NCBI RefSeq assembly: GCF_000002425.4
Contig: NC_037258.1
Span: 5,698,052 to 5,762,051 of the forward strand
Direction of reading: 5' to 3'
DNA: 64,000 nt
Source: Physcomitrium patens
Taxonomy: Eukaryota > Streptophyta > Bryopsida > Funariales > Funariaceae
The notes below the pieces were generated by a model. The model was not told the DNA's origin. It made no database searches and was given only the letters and a program-made list of their open reading frames with translations. The translations under genes and the position numbers were made by a program. Below, piece after piece: positions 47,543-60,800 of the stretch (positions within the stretch are counted from its first letter, which is position 1; each line of letters opens with the position of its first letter).

Positions 47543-49938
47543 ATGAGAGGGCGCAGCCCGTACTACAGTCCGCGCAGGGGCTACGACAGCCCTCCGCGCA
47601 GGGGTTATGATAGTCCTCCGCGAAGGAGTTATGGCGGGAGGAGGCGCAGTCCTAGCCCTCCCCCTCGAGGTGGTCGTGGTGGGTATGGGAGGGAACCCGA
47701 GCCTCCTACTAGTCTCCTCGTTCGCAATATCCCGCGCGACTGCACGTAAGTTAAAGAGTGGTTTCTATGTTTTGGCACGTGGCTGGCCTCTAGTGGTGAA
47801 TTTTTGAAACACTTTTAGTCGTACTGCTTTGCATGATTTGGATTCGATAGGGTTCTCTTGTGGAACGAAAATGAACTGACATCGTGAATTTATGATCACA
47901 CAGCGCTGACGATCTTCGTATTCCTTTCGAGCGTTACGGGGTTGTAAAGGACGTATATTTACCAAGGGACTACTACACAGGGTATGTTTATATGTCTCAT
48001 GCTGAGGGCTTGGACTCTGGCTGTTATCTGGCATGAGTGAAACAAGGGTGGAAGGACCACTTTGTTTGGAAATTAGCAGATATTCGGTAGATGAACGAAA
48101 ACTTGTCAGGAGTACTTGGTACGACAAAACCTGAAGGTACTCTCCAAATAAAAGAAAAAAGAGAAAAGAACAAAGAAACAAGTGTAATACTGAATGATAT
48201 TGGTTTGCCTAACTCTTGGCTCCCGAAAGGTTGTAGAGATGAAGGTCCTATTCCTGGAATCAGTTCCCAGAAGGTTCTATGAAGTTCCAAGAAAGCTTCA
48301 AGATAGACAAGTTGAAGAGAAGATAGTGTCTATTCGGTGGCCCAAGGTGATTGAAGTGGTGGAAGGGATGGAAAGGGTCAATGATGTCTACCCAGCAGTG
48401 TGGAAGTTGAGATCAAATCCTATGAAGTATGAAGTACCATGCAGTCCCAAAATTTACTGGAAGAATGTTATGCAAGAATTGGAAGATGAAAGAATACACA
48501 ATTAAGGCGGTCATTAGGGGCGTGTGTTGGCCTCAAGGTTAGCAGCTATTATCACGGGTGGTCGTATTAAGATATAATGTACGAAAGAATCCTTTAAGTA
48601 AAAACTCGGTTCAGAGCGTGCGTAACCAGGGGTTCATGCATGAGAGGACGGTTTACCAGGGTTTTGCACATTCTCGAACACACACGGCGCTGGAAACTTA
48701 CACTTTGTCCGGGTTCGTATCAGGACAAGATAGTCATGATGCAACTGTCCCTCACCTTCTAACAGGATTTTTGTGTGAGATTGCAGACTACCACGAGGGT
48801 TTGGATTTGTGCAATTTTTAGAACCACGAGATGCTGCAGAAGCGCAGTACTGTCTGGATCACCAGTTGATAGCAGGACGTGAAATTACTGTAGTGTTCGC
48901 CGAGGAGAACCGGAAGAAACCTCAAGAAATGCGCATAAAGGAGCGTATCAGGTACTTATTTTGGTGCTATGTCTGGTTGGATCGAGAGAACTGGTATATG
49001 GGTGTGGCTGGCCATTATTGAGGTGGAAAATAGTTATTCAATATTGACTTAATAGAGGCATTAATGAGGTATAATTCCTTAGAGAAGTCACCATACTGGC
49101 TACGAAATTCAGAAGGGATCTGGTGTGTTTTGCAGGGGTCGACCTGGATTTGGAGGGCGTAGAGGTGTGTCCTTGTCCTGGCATATTTTTCTCTGACTCT
49201 GCTTCTCCTTTTGTCTATGCCAAATACCTGGTCTAATTCATGAGCTGGTGATAAGTGTAAATTTACTGTATTCTTTCAGTTTGGTTGTATTTCTGATCTC
49301 ATGGCTACTTTATGCAATAGGATCACGTTCACGTTCTCCACGGCGATTTTCCCCTTCTCCCCGTGGTGGTCGCAGGTCAAGGTAAGCTATTATTGATTAA
49401 TGATGTCAAGTCGTAACATTTTTTCACATTGTTTCGAGAAATTCGCTAAGGTGCGTTTTGTGGTGGGTGCCGATAATGATGCTGCGCTGATGTACAGGTC
49501 ACCTTCCCGAACAGGCAGGGGTCACCGCCGTAGGTCATACACGCCCTCTCCAGGATATCATGGTAATGCTCCTTCCAGATCACCCTCTCCTGTAAAATCT
49601 CATAGGAGGACGCGAGATCGAACTCCTGATTCGTCTAAAAGGTCTCCATCTCCACCATCTCGATCTAGAGATCCTCAAGCCCGCGCAAACGGTAGGGATC
49701 AGTACGGTTCTCGGTAAGTACTCGCGGTTCTTATAATGGGTTCAGGAAACACATATCAAACGAAACTAAACCAATGTCCCTTAAATGTTTTTTGGTGCTT
49801 TGTTTGATCGCAATTTGAAAATTTTCTAGGTCGCGAAGTCCGGGTAGTTCACCATCGGTTCCCCCAAGAAGACGAAGGTCCCCATCGCCGAGGCAATACT
49901 CACCCGACGAACGGAGGCTCCAGGAGGCGGACATGTAG
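47543..49938 (+). CDS. SC35-like SR splicing factor (SCL family)
   Basis: Exons 47,543-47,745, 47,904-47,981, 48,787-48,951, 49,136-49,164, 49,321-49,381, 49,498-49,713 and 49,830-49,938 join in one frame to 286 residues. A short charged N-terminal extension with repeated R-R-G-Y-D-S-P-P (residues 1-55) precedes an RRM (about 57-132). RNP2 reads L-L-V-R-N-I and RNP1 reads R-G-F-G-F-V-Q-F. An RS/SP-rich tail follows (R-S-R-S-P-R-R, S-P-S-P). This layout is that of plant SCL proteins such as SCL30/SCL33, nuclear splicing regulators that bind exonic enhancers and recruit U1/U2 factors. The long intron 2 (about 800 bp) splits the RRM just before RNP1, the usual site of conserved alternative splicing in plant SR genes. 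Paralogue identity cannot be fixed by eye. Confidence 0.93.
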
Positions 49939-51838
49939 ATCTCCCAACTACATTTCAGGTAATTGTTTGCATACTCAACTGACAAGCTAAGCTGTTTGTC
50001 GGTTCTTTTCCATGTAAAAGCATGTTCCAGTTGTGAAATGAAAGGCGATGAGTTTGAGTCGCTTTTCTCGTACGTCAAGTCCCCTCCTGATCCGACTACA
50101 ATACCACCTTCTGAATTAATATCATGTGCATTAATTGGTTTTGCAGGCAGGAATGAAACTTGAAGATGCTAAGACCCCTTGTGTTGGACAAACAGTTGTG
50201 CATGAATGAAGCGCTTCGACGTTGGGATGTGAAGCTATTACAACGCTTGAAAGTTTCTTTTCCTTTTCTTTTTTCTTTTTTTAGTGACGGCTTTATATTG
50301 AGGTCTAGATGGCAATACCATTGTTGAAGACCAGCCTTCATGCTTTGCTGATGCTACTTTTCTGTCGGTTGAGTGGTGTTTACTAGTCAGAAAGGATTGC
50401 CGTTTTCCCAGCTGTGTGCAATCAGGATAAGAGTCATGACGGCCCTGTTAGTCTTAGGCTTGGCACATTTGAGCTTACTGGGGCTTAGTGACTCCAGATG
50501 TCATCAAGTTTGTTTCATGAGTCAAGACCTGACTCCAGCTTTTCACTTAGTTTGTGTTGTCTTATGTATATTGTCAGCATCTTAATTGTCGAGATTTGTG
50601 GTATCTCTTCAGTGACAGTTTCCGGTGTACGAAATTGTTGGATGCTATTGTTCACTGTGCACTGCATTGATACTTTGTTTTTTGTTTTTTTGTTTTTTTA
50701 ATATTTCTTGTATAGTTCCATTCATCGATGCACTTAATGACAGATCTAAAAATGTCTTAACACGGTATCCGTCTAGCACCATTCTGGACAACCGGGTCAT
50801 ATGGGATATCGTCTCGTCTTCGTCTAGGTAGTAAACGGTAATCGATAAGGCGAGCCGCATGGTTTGCATAGAATGCGAGTAAAATTGTCACGTTACATGT
50901 GTTTTGCGGGGGAGCGTCTTTTAGTATGAATTCGCACGGTTCCGAAGAATGAAATCATACGATTTCGCTACATCTCAACTTACTAGAGGCTGCTCATTAG
51001 CAGTTATGTATGACTTCGAATCAGATCATAAGGTTTTTTAGTTAATCTGTCACGTATTCCGAAATGTCTGTCGAAGTTTGCACACTTCTTGAGTAGAATC
51101 CTTGAACGAGAGCAGTCGGGAACTTGAAATGGTTTCTGCTGGTCGATGATTGGTCGTGACAAACCGTGTTAATTTTATGAGCATTAGTGAAAGCCGGAGA
51201 TCTGTCAGGAGTATCCCTTGACTTTCACACAGCACCAACATCCACCATTGTCCCCCAACATTTTCTTGCACGTGTATCTGACCAGACTTTGTTAGGGAAA
51301 ACGTCGTTGTCGTAACCCACAATAGTGAACCATTTCTTGTGCTTCTTGATTCGTCTGGGCCCACGGAAGGAGAAAATTGATGTCTAAAGTAGCTTAGGGG
51401 AAAGTAGTCGAGCATGGGCATCGGGCTAATTGGCTAAAATATGTTCGTTACAACAATTTTCGCTTATCACACGAGAAACATCATGTCTCTGTATGATAAG
51501 TTATTTGAAATTGTGCACCAGCATAATTTGATGACAGTGCTTGTTCGCACGCAAACCCATACACTGTTTGTGCCTTACTGAAGTCACCACAGATACTGAA
51601 TAATCATATGTAATTTGATTAGCACAAGACAGTCGTCAAATTTGAGCATCCTTCTCATCTTTTCTGCAATTCGGATCACTCCAGTGAACCCCCTATATTG
51701 AAATATTATCAAGAGGGCAAGTATCTCCTCGAGGCATCGTGATCACAAATCGTCGAATCAGGCATTCGGAGTTATTCTTCCATCAACCTTTTGGGTTCAA
51801 GAAAGAAAGTTCGGTAACCGAAGGCTAGTGAAGTTGCT
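49939..51838. other. 3' flank of the SR gene and promoter/leader of clathrin heavy chain
   Basis: Positions 49,939 to about 50,720 probably include the 3' untranslated region, perhaps with a further intron (GT at 49,959, AG at 50,145-50,146). Positions 50,720-51,838 lead to the clathrin ATG. Open stretches on both strands, the longest at 51,421-51,050 (123 codons, minus), resemble no known family. Confidence 0.5.
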
Positions 51839-54800
51839 ATGGCGGCGAACGGTCCGATTACTGTGAAAGAGGCTCTGGCGGTACAATTCAACGCGTTCAC
51901 TTTATTGTGGGGAGTATGTGATTCTTGTGTAAGATCCACGATTGTATCATCACAGAAATTCCTTTCGAGACTAACCATGTTTTTGGATAGTTGTCTCTCA
52001 GCTTACAAGCATCGGAATCCTCCCACAGTTTGTCACATTCACACATGTGACTATGGATTCTGACAAGTACATCTGCGTGCGCGAGACATCGCCACAAAAC
52101 AATGTAGTGATTATCGACATGGCTTCGCCCATGCAGCCGTTACGAAGACCCATAACAGCAGACTCGGCTCTTATGAATCCATCCAGCAAAGTTCTCGCCC
52201 TCAAAGGCAAGTTAGGTTAACAAATCACGAACTAGAGAAATTTCTCACAGCATCTTGCACGTTGCAGTTCTAGGGCAGGCGCGTTATCTCGAACTTCACG
52301 GATTACTTCCAAATGTAACCTTGTTCCAGTGTGTGTCACGATAATTGTATACATTTCGGTAAAAGAAATCACTTATGTTTTCAAAGTGTAAAACATCGTA
52401 CCATGAATTGTCTCAGAGGATGATTGACAAATTTGAAGTTGATATACTTCTGTTTTTAGATTCCGATCGGAGATTTTCATGCGGTTATTAACGGATTTGA
52501 TAGTATATCGCATGCTATAACAAAAAGTGTGGTGGAAACAGCTCAAATTCCTGGAACAACACAAGACCATTTGCAGATCTTCAATATCGAGTTGAAGTCG
52601 AAAGTTAAGGCTCACATGATGCTGGAGCAGGTATGTAACGCGGGTCTTGTATTTCTTAAAAGTTGTTCAATATGGCAAGATAATACCCCGGTATGATTGA
52701 ACTGAATGTTGATAAACTGTCAAATCGGGAAACCTACTTTCTGATTTTGGAAACGGGACAATCAGCGGTGTATGAACCATGGCAACTTTCATGAGCCACA
52801 TTGTTTTAATCACTTTGCAGGTTGTTTTCTGGAAATGGGTTACATCAAGTTTGCTAGGGCTTGTCACACAGACAGCGGTGTATCACTGGTCAATAGAAGG
52901 TGAACATTCTTCACAAGAGATATCTGGTCACCAACATATTCGAAAGAACCGTTGTGAACAAAATAGTCAGTGTTCTTGGTGTGGGAAGGCCTTGCATCAT
53001 ATTGCAGTTAATTAGGGAGCATGGTTGTCGAAACAGGTGAGTCTGAGCCTCAGAAAATGTTCGAGAGGACGGCGAGTCTCATGTCCAACCAGATAATTAA
53101 CTACCGATGCGACGCATCTGAGAAGTGGCTCGTGCTCATTGGCATTGCACCTGGATCACAGGAGGTAAAACTGATTGACTGCGGAGTAAAATGAGGACAG
53201 AATTTGAAAATATAATCCTACTCATAGATTTTTTTGTTCAATTCATAAACATGTTCTCCCTCGTTTCTGAATTTTTGAAATAAGTATGCGGGCGTCCGCA
53301 GCGTCCGGCACTGGTTAAGGGCAACATGCAGCTGTTCTCCGTGGACCAGCAGCGGAGTCAGGCCCTGGAAGCTCATGCAGCAGTCTTCGCGTCGATTGAG
53401 GTATCATGAGCCTTCATGAATTTCAGGAACATCGTAATATAACTTCTCTAGAGTATGAACCATGTTCGATGTTGGTTATGGTCATTGTCTTTCTAATAAA
53501 CTAGGTCTTCTTATGACTTTTGATTTGTTGTATTCCTGCTCAGCTTCCAGGTGGTGATCATTCCTCCACTCTCATCTCATTCGCGACTAAAACGGTTGTG
53601 GCGGGGCAAATCATCTCCAAGCTGCATGTTATTGAACTAGGAGCCCAACCAGGTAAATGCTGTGCACTGTCATCCTTTCACATACATTTGGAGTGATTTT
53701 TGCACTATCGTGAACGTTTATTAAAGTACTGTTTACTTTTTTTCTAATTTAATTAAGCAGACTTAGAGCGCTTGTTTTCCCAGAACTATTCGTCGTTTTT
53801 CTGAAACAATTCCTCTGAAGCATATTGCATATCTATCTGCGAGATCGCACATCTTTGATGTATACTCTTGCTTGATTGAAGCTGAATCAGGCAAACCTAG
53901 TTTTACCAAAAAGCAAGCAGATCTTTTCTTCCCGCCGGACTTCGCAGATGATTTCCCAGTGGCTATGCAAGTGAGTTGAAGAGCCCTAATGCTTATTCAC
54001 AGGAGCTTGCAATACGCTAGACAGCCTTTTGAGTTGACATTTGAGGACGCATACCGTGAAGCATAATACTATCATCTCCTAATTTTGTGCAGATAACCTC
54101 CAAATACAACCTGATTTTTGTTATTACCAAGCTCGGGTTACTTTTTGTTTACGACCTAGAGACTGCAACAGCCGTTTACAGAAACCGAATTAGCCCCGAT
54201 CCAATCTTTTTGACGGCAGAAGCTACTGAAGCAGGTGGGTTTTATGCAATTAATCGCCGTGGACAAGTTTTGCTTGCCACTGTGAATGAAGCAACGATTG
54301 TTCCGTTCGTTAGCATACAGGTAACGATTTGCTATATGGTACGAAGTGTGAAAGTATTTGAAGAATATTCTTATTTGTTTTACCCTCTTAAAAATTTCAA
54401 GTCCACTTTGCTGGGTAACGATTCTAAAGCGTTGAGGTTCTTGTCTCAGTTCCAGTTGTTGAAATGGTATGGATTAACCCTTGAATTACTGAATATATAC
54501 GGAAATTACAGTTGAATAATCTGGAGCTTGCCGTCAGTCTTGCGAAGCGAGGAAATCTACCAGGGGCAGATAATTTGGTAATCATGCTTTACCTAATATG
54601 TGTTAACCATGTGCTTTCATGTGGGTTTGTGCTCGCATAGTCCTGGTAATTTGTGTGAAAAATGTAATTGCATAGGCCACTTCGTTTTGTGTGCCACGCA
54701 GATTGTACAGCGATTTCAGGAGTTGTTCCTCGAGCATAAACACACAGAAGCAGCAGAGCTCGCAGCAGAGTCGCCCCAAGGCATTCTCCGCACTCCAGAA

Positions 54801-57800
54801 ACCATAGCCAGGTTTCGGGTATGTTGAACTTAAATTGTGAAAGCTTCAACGCAAAAGATAAGATGATTTGTAAATGCTGAAAAATAATTGACCATGTAGC
54901 TATAACATGCATTCTATTTCGAAATTGTGAGACTCGCAATGTTGGCATGGTTTATTTGCATTTCTGTTGGTTTTTGTTTGGACAGACTGTACCCATACAA
55001 GCAGGGCAGACCTCTCCATTGTTGCGATACTTTGGAACCTTGTTGAACAAAGGAAAATTAAATGCTTTCGAATCCTTGGAGCTTACCCGTTTGGTTGTAA
55101 GCCAAAAGAAGAACCATTTGTTGGAAACATGGTTAACAGAGGATAAACTAGATTGCAGTGAGGAGCTGGGAGATCTTGTAAAGGTGAGAATAGTAATGGT
55201 AACGTGAACCAAAAGTTTGACGGTGTTGTCGATGCTGGTATACAAAAGTGCGGTATTACAGGAGACCGGACATTAGAAGGACTTGTTAAGGCTAGTTTGC
55301 AAGCTTGGTAATAAATTGCGAATCCTTTTGAAGTTATGTTGATAACTCCACATTTTCGGGTATCGTGCGCAAGTGCTTGATATTGGAATTGTCACCGTAA
55401 TAGGAATTTTGGTAGGTTTTTCCATCACACTGAACGTTATTATTTTATTACAAAATATCTGGACTTTGTTGTGCACCTTGGTGGGTGACAATTATGTTCC
55501 GCAAGTTCGAACCATGCTGTCCACATTCACCAAATTGCTTTCAGTATTCTATGATTATATGATTATATGATTAACTCTCATATTTCTGAGCTTGCAGAGC
55601 GTAGATAAGGATTTGGCACTAAAGATCTACATTAAAGCTAGGGCTTCTCCAAAAGTAGTGGTACTGTTTGCCCAACGTCAAGAATTTGAAAAGATCCTTA
55701 TTTATTCCAATCAGGTACGTGAATCTACGGTTGACATTGCTCAAGTAAAACATGTTTTCTGGTTCCTGCACAAGCTTGAGCAGTCCAATCTTGCCTCCTA
55801 GAAACCATGTTGCAAACTCTGACACATTGATTTTCACTTCCCAACAATTTTTTTCATTTTAAGTGCACTGGATCTTACTATTTGCAAAGGTAAGGTTTCA
55901 TTTGTTAATACTGCATCCTGGTTTCGTTTTTCAGGTTGGCTACACTCCAGACTACTTATCTTTGCTGCAAACTATCACACAAACAGATCCTCAGGTATAC
56001 AGCTGTGCTACTAAGTCCAACCGTTAATTTGACGTATGGAAGTTGAAGCATGAGAGATCTCAACTTGCATCACTTTATGTTCTTTCACATGCCAAGTTGA
56101 CTTGAGACTTTTCAATGTAGGGGGCGGTGAATTTTGCAGTAAAGATGTCAGAAATGAAAGGTGGCAGTCCAGTGGACTATAATACCATTACAGATTTTTT
56201 CCTCCAGGTTGAAGTTTTTTGCTCTTTCTACTTTCCTGAAAATTTTCTTGGAAATGCACCCCACCGATATTGTTATGCTCCAATGTCACCTCTCTCTGCT
56301 TCCATATTGAGTATATGTACGAACATTTTGAAAAGATGTAAATCCATTATTGAATTGTGTGGTTTACGTATCAGGAAGTGCTAATACGTTTAATTTATCG
56401 CTTTGTACAGCGTAACATGATTAGGGAGGCCACTGCATTCCTACTTGATGTTCTCAAGCCCAACTTGCCGGAACATGGTGCTCTTCAAACAAAGGTAAAA
56501 ATTTAAATCTAGCTTCTCAGTTACATTTGCTGATTTTTTATGATTCCTTAACTCATGCTGTACTTTCCACGTGTATACAGGCTCTCGAAATCAATCTTGT
56601 CACTTTTCCAAACGTCGCAGATGCGATTTTGACTAATGGCATCTTCAAACATTATGACCGTCCTCGAATTGCTCAGCTTTGTGAGAAGGCTGGCGTGTAT
56701 ATGCGTGCTATGCAGGTTTAGAAATTCGCTTGCTAGTGTAATGACATTTTATACCATACTTTTTATCCGCTGCAACTATAAACCTCGTCTAGAATTGAGC
56801 ATAACTACTTTACACGACTTAAATCGCCGCGTTGATGTTTTATCACTTCAGCTCTATACGGAGCTGAGCGACATCAAGCGTGTGATCATCAACACCCATG
56901 CCATCGAATCTCAGGTATATACTTCATTTGTTCTTCTGTTAAATGCGAAGTCTTTAATTGGATTTCTGGTTCTGATTTTGTAAAATTATAGGTACTGAAA
57001 ACAACCAGGTAAGACCAAAGTTCTATTTACAGATAATAAAATTTTATTTTATTTTAATTTGTTTCAGGCATTGATGGATTTCTTTGGGACGCTCTCCAAA
57101 GATTGGGCATTAGAATGTATGAAGGAACTTCTTTCGGCTAACTTGCGAGCCAACTTGCAAATTGTGGTCCAGGTACAATTATGTTGATCTTATTGTGCTT
57201 CTATAGGTAAAGTGTTTATGCTGACCTTGTTCGTGTAGTGAGCCTTCATGTGCTGAAAGTACAGGTGGTCTTCCACTTTGTCATACAAATATTTAACAAC
57301 GGAGATATCTTACAGAACTTTCATGCGAGCCATTAGTTCATGATACTGCAATTACGCAAATTAAGACAATAATTGTTTACACCAGAGGTATACCATAATT
57401 ATTGTTAAACACTCATGACCTCTTCCGCAAAAGCCAACAAACTTTGATGCACCCATGTTTACTTGTGGTATAAGGTGGCCAAGGAGTATGCTGAGCAACT
57501 AGGCATTAATGCTTGTATTAACATGTTTGATGAATTCAAGTCCTATGAGGGTTTATTTCTCTTCCTCAATTTCTATGTGAACTCCAGGTTTATGTTCCGA
57601 CTTTTTCACTCCAGAACCATTTCTCCGCTAATGAAACTAGCATGGAGATTTTAATTTGTAATGATGACAGCTGTCCTTGCCTGAACGTCTTGTTCCTAAA
57701 TCTTTCATACATAATTGTGCTTGGTTTTATTTCAATATATATAATTTGGTGACTTTTATGTTATCCGGTTTGAAAAATCAACAAGCTTCGTTGCTGCAAG

Positions 57801-60800
57801 AGGTTGATGCAGTGAGGATCCAGAGGTTCATTTCAAATACATTGAATCTGCAGCAAAGACTGCTCAGTTTAAGGAAGTTGAACGCATCACAAGGGAGTCC
57901 AATTTCTATCCAGCTGAGCGAACAAAATCTTTTCTAATGGAAGCTAAACTACAGGATGCTCGCCCTCTTATAAATGTCTGTGATCGCCATGATTTTGTGC
58001 CCGATTTAATACATTATCTGTATGTGAACAATATGCTGCGGTTTATAGAAGGATATGTTCAAAAGGTAAATCCGATACAACATTAGTTTGCCCTGTTTAT
58101 TTGCTACATTTGTTATTCCTTTTGGCTGTATAAGAATCAAATCCAATGCTGCAATGTATCAGATGTTACCTTATCATTTATGTCTGCAATTTTCACCACT
58201 TGAAACTAACTTGTTTGCTCACAGTTTATGTCTCCTCATAATCTATTGTCGTGATAAGTTGACAGGTTAATCCAAGCAAAGCACCACAAGTCTTAAGTCA
58301 ATTATTGGATGATGACTGCCCGGAAGAATTTATCAAAGGATTGCTGCTCTCCGTTCGGTCACTATTGTCGGTGGAGGCACTTGTGGACGAATGTGAGAAA
58401 AGGTCATTTAGTTTGCCTGTTATTTATTTGGTATGCAAATTAGTGTGACTTAAACCTGGAATTTATTTAGTAACTTTGAACCTAATTCTCTTCATATTAG
58501 CTCAGATATTGACCAAATCCACAGGTATGTGATTCCTAGTTTAAGTGAATTCAATTACAATAATGAGGATTTTTAGCGTTTGAATCATGTTTTTCAGGAA
58601 TCGACTCAAACTGCTGACGCCGTTACTGGAGCACCTTGTAAGCGAGGGAAGCAAAGACGTTCAAGTTCACAATGCCTTGGGGAAGGTTACTATCGACACA
58701 AATAACAACCCAGAGCAGTTCCTATATACAAATTCATACTATGATTCTCGAGTTGTTGGCAAGTATTGTGAGAAACGGGATTCGTCACTAGCGGTAGTGG
58801 CATATCGGCGGGGTCAATGTGATGATGAACTAGTTAACGTGACAACAAGAAACTCCCTTTTCAAGCTTCAGGCTAGGTGTCTCTCTTTCTTTGATGTCTC
58901 TACTAACTTAAGATATGAAATTTATGTTTCTGAAAATTCTTCTGAACTGAAGTGACGTTACAAAATAAGTGCATAAATCTTTTAATTGTTACAACCAGCA
59001 TTTTCTAACCAATATCGACATGTCCTGAATTTTGTGATAGATATGTGGTGGAGCGTATGGATGCGACTTTGTGGGCTAAGATATTAGACCCTGAGAACCC
59101 ATTCAGGCGTCAGTTGATTGACCAGGTGGTATCTACAGCACTACCAGAGAGCAAGAGCCCTGAGCAGGTCTCAGTTACTGTGAAAGCCTTCATGTCTGCC
59201 AACTTGCCAAACGAACTTATTGAACTGTTGGAGAAGATTGTCCTTCAAAACACAGCCTTTAGTAGCAACCCCAATTTACAAAACCTCTTGATTTTAACTG
59301 CCGTGAAAACTGAAAAATCACGAGTGATGGATTACATCCACCGTTTGGAGAACTTTGATGGTCCAGCTGTTGGAGAGATTGCTGTTGGAGCCCAGCTGTA
59401 CGAGGAAGCGTTTATGATCTTCAAGAAATTTAACTTGAATGTGCAAGCTGTCAATGTCCTTCTAGACAATCTTCACAGCATAGGGCGAGCTGCCGAGTTT
59501 GCCGAACGTGTGGAAGTAGACGAGGTGTGGAGCCAAGTTGGCAAAGCACAACTCAGAGACGGTCCCATAAGTGATGCAATTGATTCCTTTGTTCGCGCCA
59601 AAGATGCTTCCCAGTTCACTAATGTCATAAGAGAAGCTGGAAAGCTCAAAGCTTATGATAATCTAGTGCGTTATTTGATTATGGTGCGCCAGAAGGTTAA
59701 GGAGCCACAGGTAGATTCGGCGCTAATCTTTGCCTATGCTAAAATGAGTCGCCTTGACGATCTTACAGAAATTGTCGCACAACCCAATGGCTGTGTAGCA
59801 AATCTACTCGTGGTTGGGGACCGTCTCTTTAATGAAGAGCTTTATCAAGCTGCCAAGGTTGTCTTCTCTCACATTGGGAATTGGCCTCGTCTTACCAGCA
59901 CTCTGGTGAAGTTATATCAGTTCCAAGCTGCAATCGAAGTTGCTCATAAAGCAAATAGCTCTAAAACATGGAGGGAAGTTTGTTTTGCTTGCGTGGATAC
60001 CGAGGAATTTCGGTTGGCTCAAATTTGTGGCCTTAAGATCATTATTCAGGTATTGGCTTAGTCAACATAATGTATCATACAGAATTTAATGGATGAAACC
60101 TGATATCTTCAGGATCAACACCATGCCTAGTTCATTTTTGAATTTGAATGAAATGGGCTTTTTGTGGCTGTGGAAGGTGGATCTTTTGGAAGAGGTTAGC
60201 GAATACTACCAGAATAAGGGCAACTTCGATGAGCTCATAATGTTGATGGAAAGTGGAATTGGTCTGGAACGGGCTCACATGGGGATATTTACGGAGCTTG
60301 GAATTTTATATGCGAAATACCGTCCAGAGAAGCTCATGGAACATCTAAATCTCTTCTCTACCCGCATTAATATTCCCAAGCTTCTTCGTATCTGTGACGA
60401 GCATCACCACTGGAAGGAGCTTTCCTACTTATACATCCAATATGAAGAGTATGACAATGCAGCAGCAACCATCATGGGTCATTCTCCCGACGCCTGGGAT
60501 CATATTCAGTTTAAGGATGTGGTTAGCAAGGTGGCTAACGTAGAATTGTACTACAAAGCTATCCAGTTCTATCTGCAAGAGCATCCAGAAATTCTCAACG
60601 ACCTTCTCGCTGTTTTGGTAACCCGTGTTGATCACAGCCGTGCAGTGGATATCATGAGGAAGGTACGATTACTTAAAGCAGCGCCTCTTCATTAGAACAA
60701 ATATGTGGATAGAGTCAAGATGCTAAATCAGAGCATATCATTTCTTTCTTACGTAAGCGACGTAGTACTAATTCTCGCAGGCAGGACATTTGCCTCTGGT

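Noticed and set aside
48194..48505. 103-codon open stretch as an independent gene
   Set aside because: It lies inside intron 2 of the SR-protein gene and shows no known domain. It is kept only as an intron oddity.
51050..51421. 123-codon minus-strand open stretch upstream of clathrin
   Set aside because: No motif and no splice partner. It is likely chance in promoter sequence.
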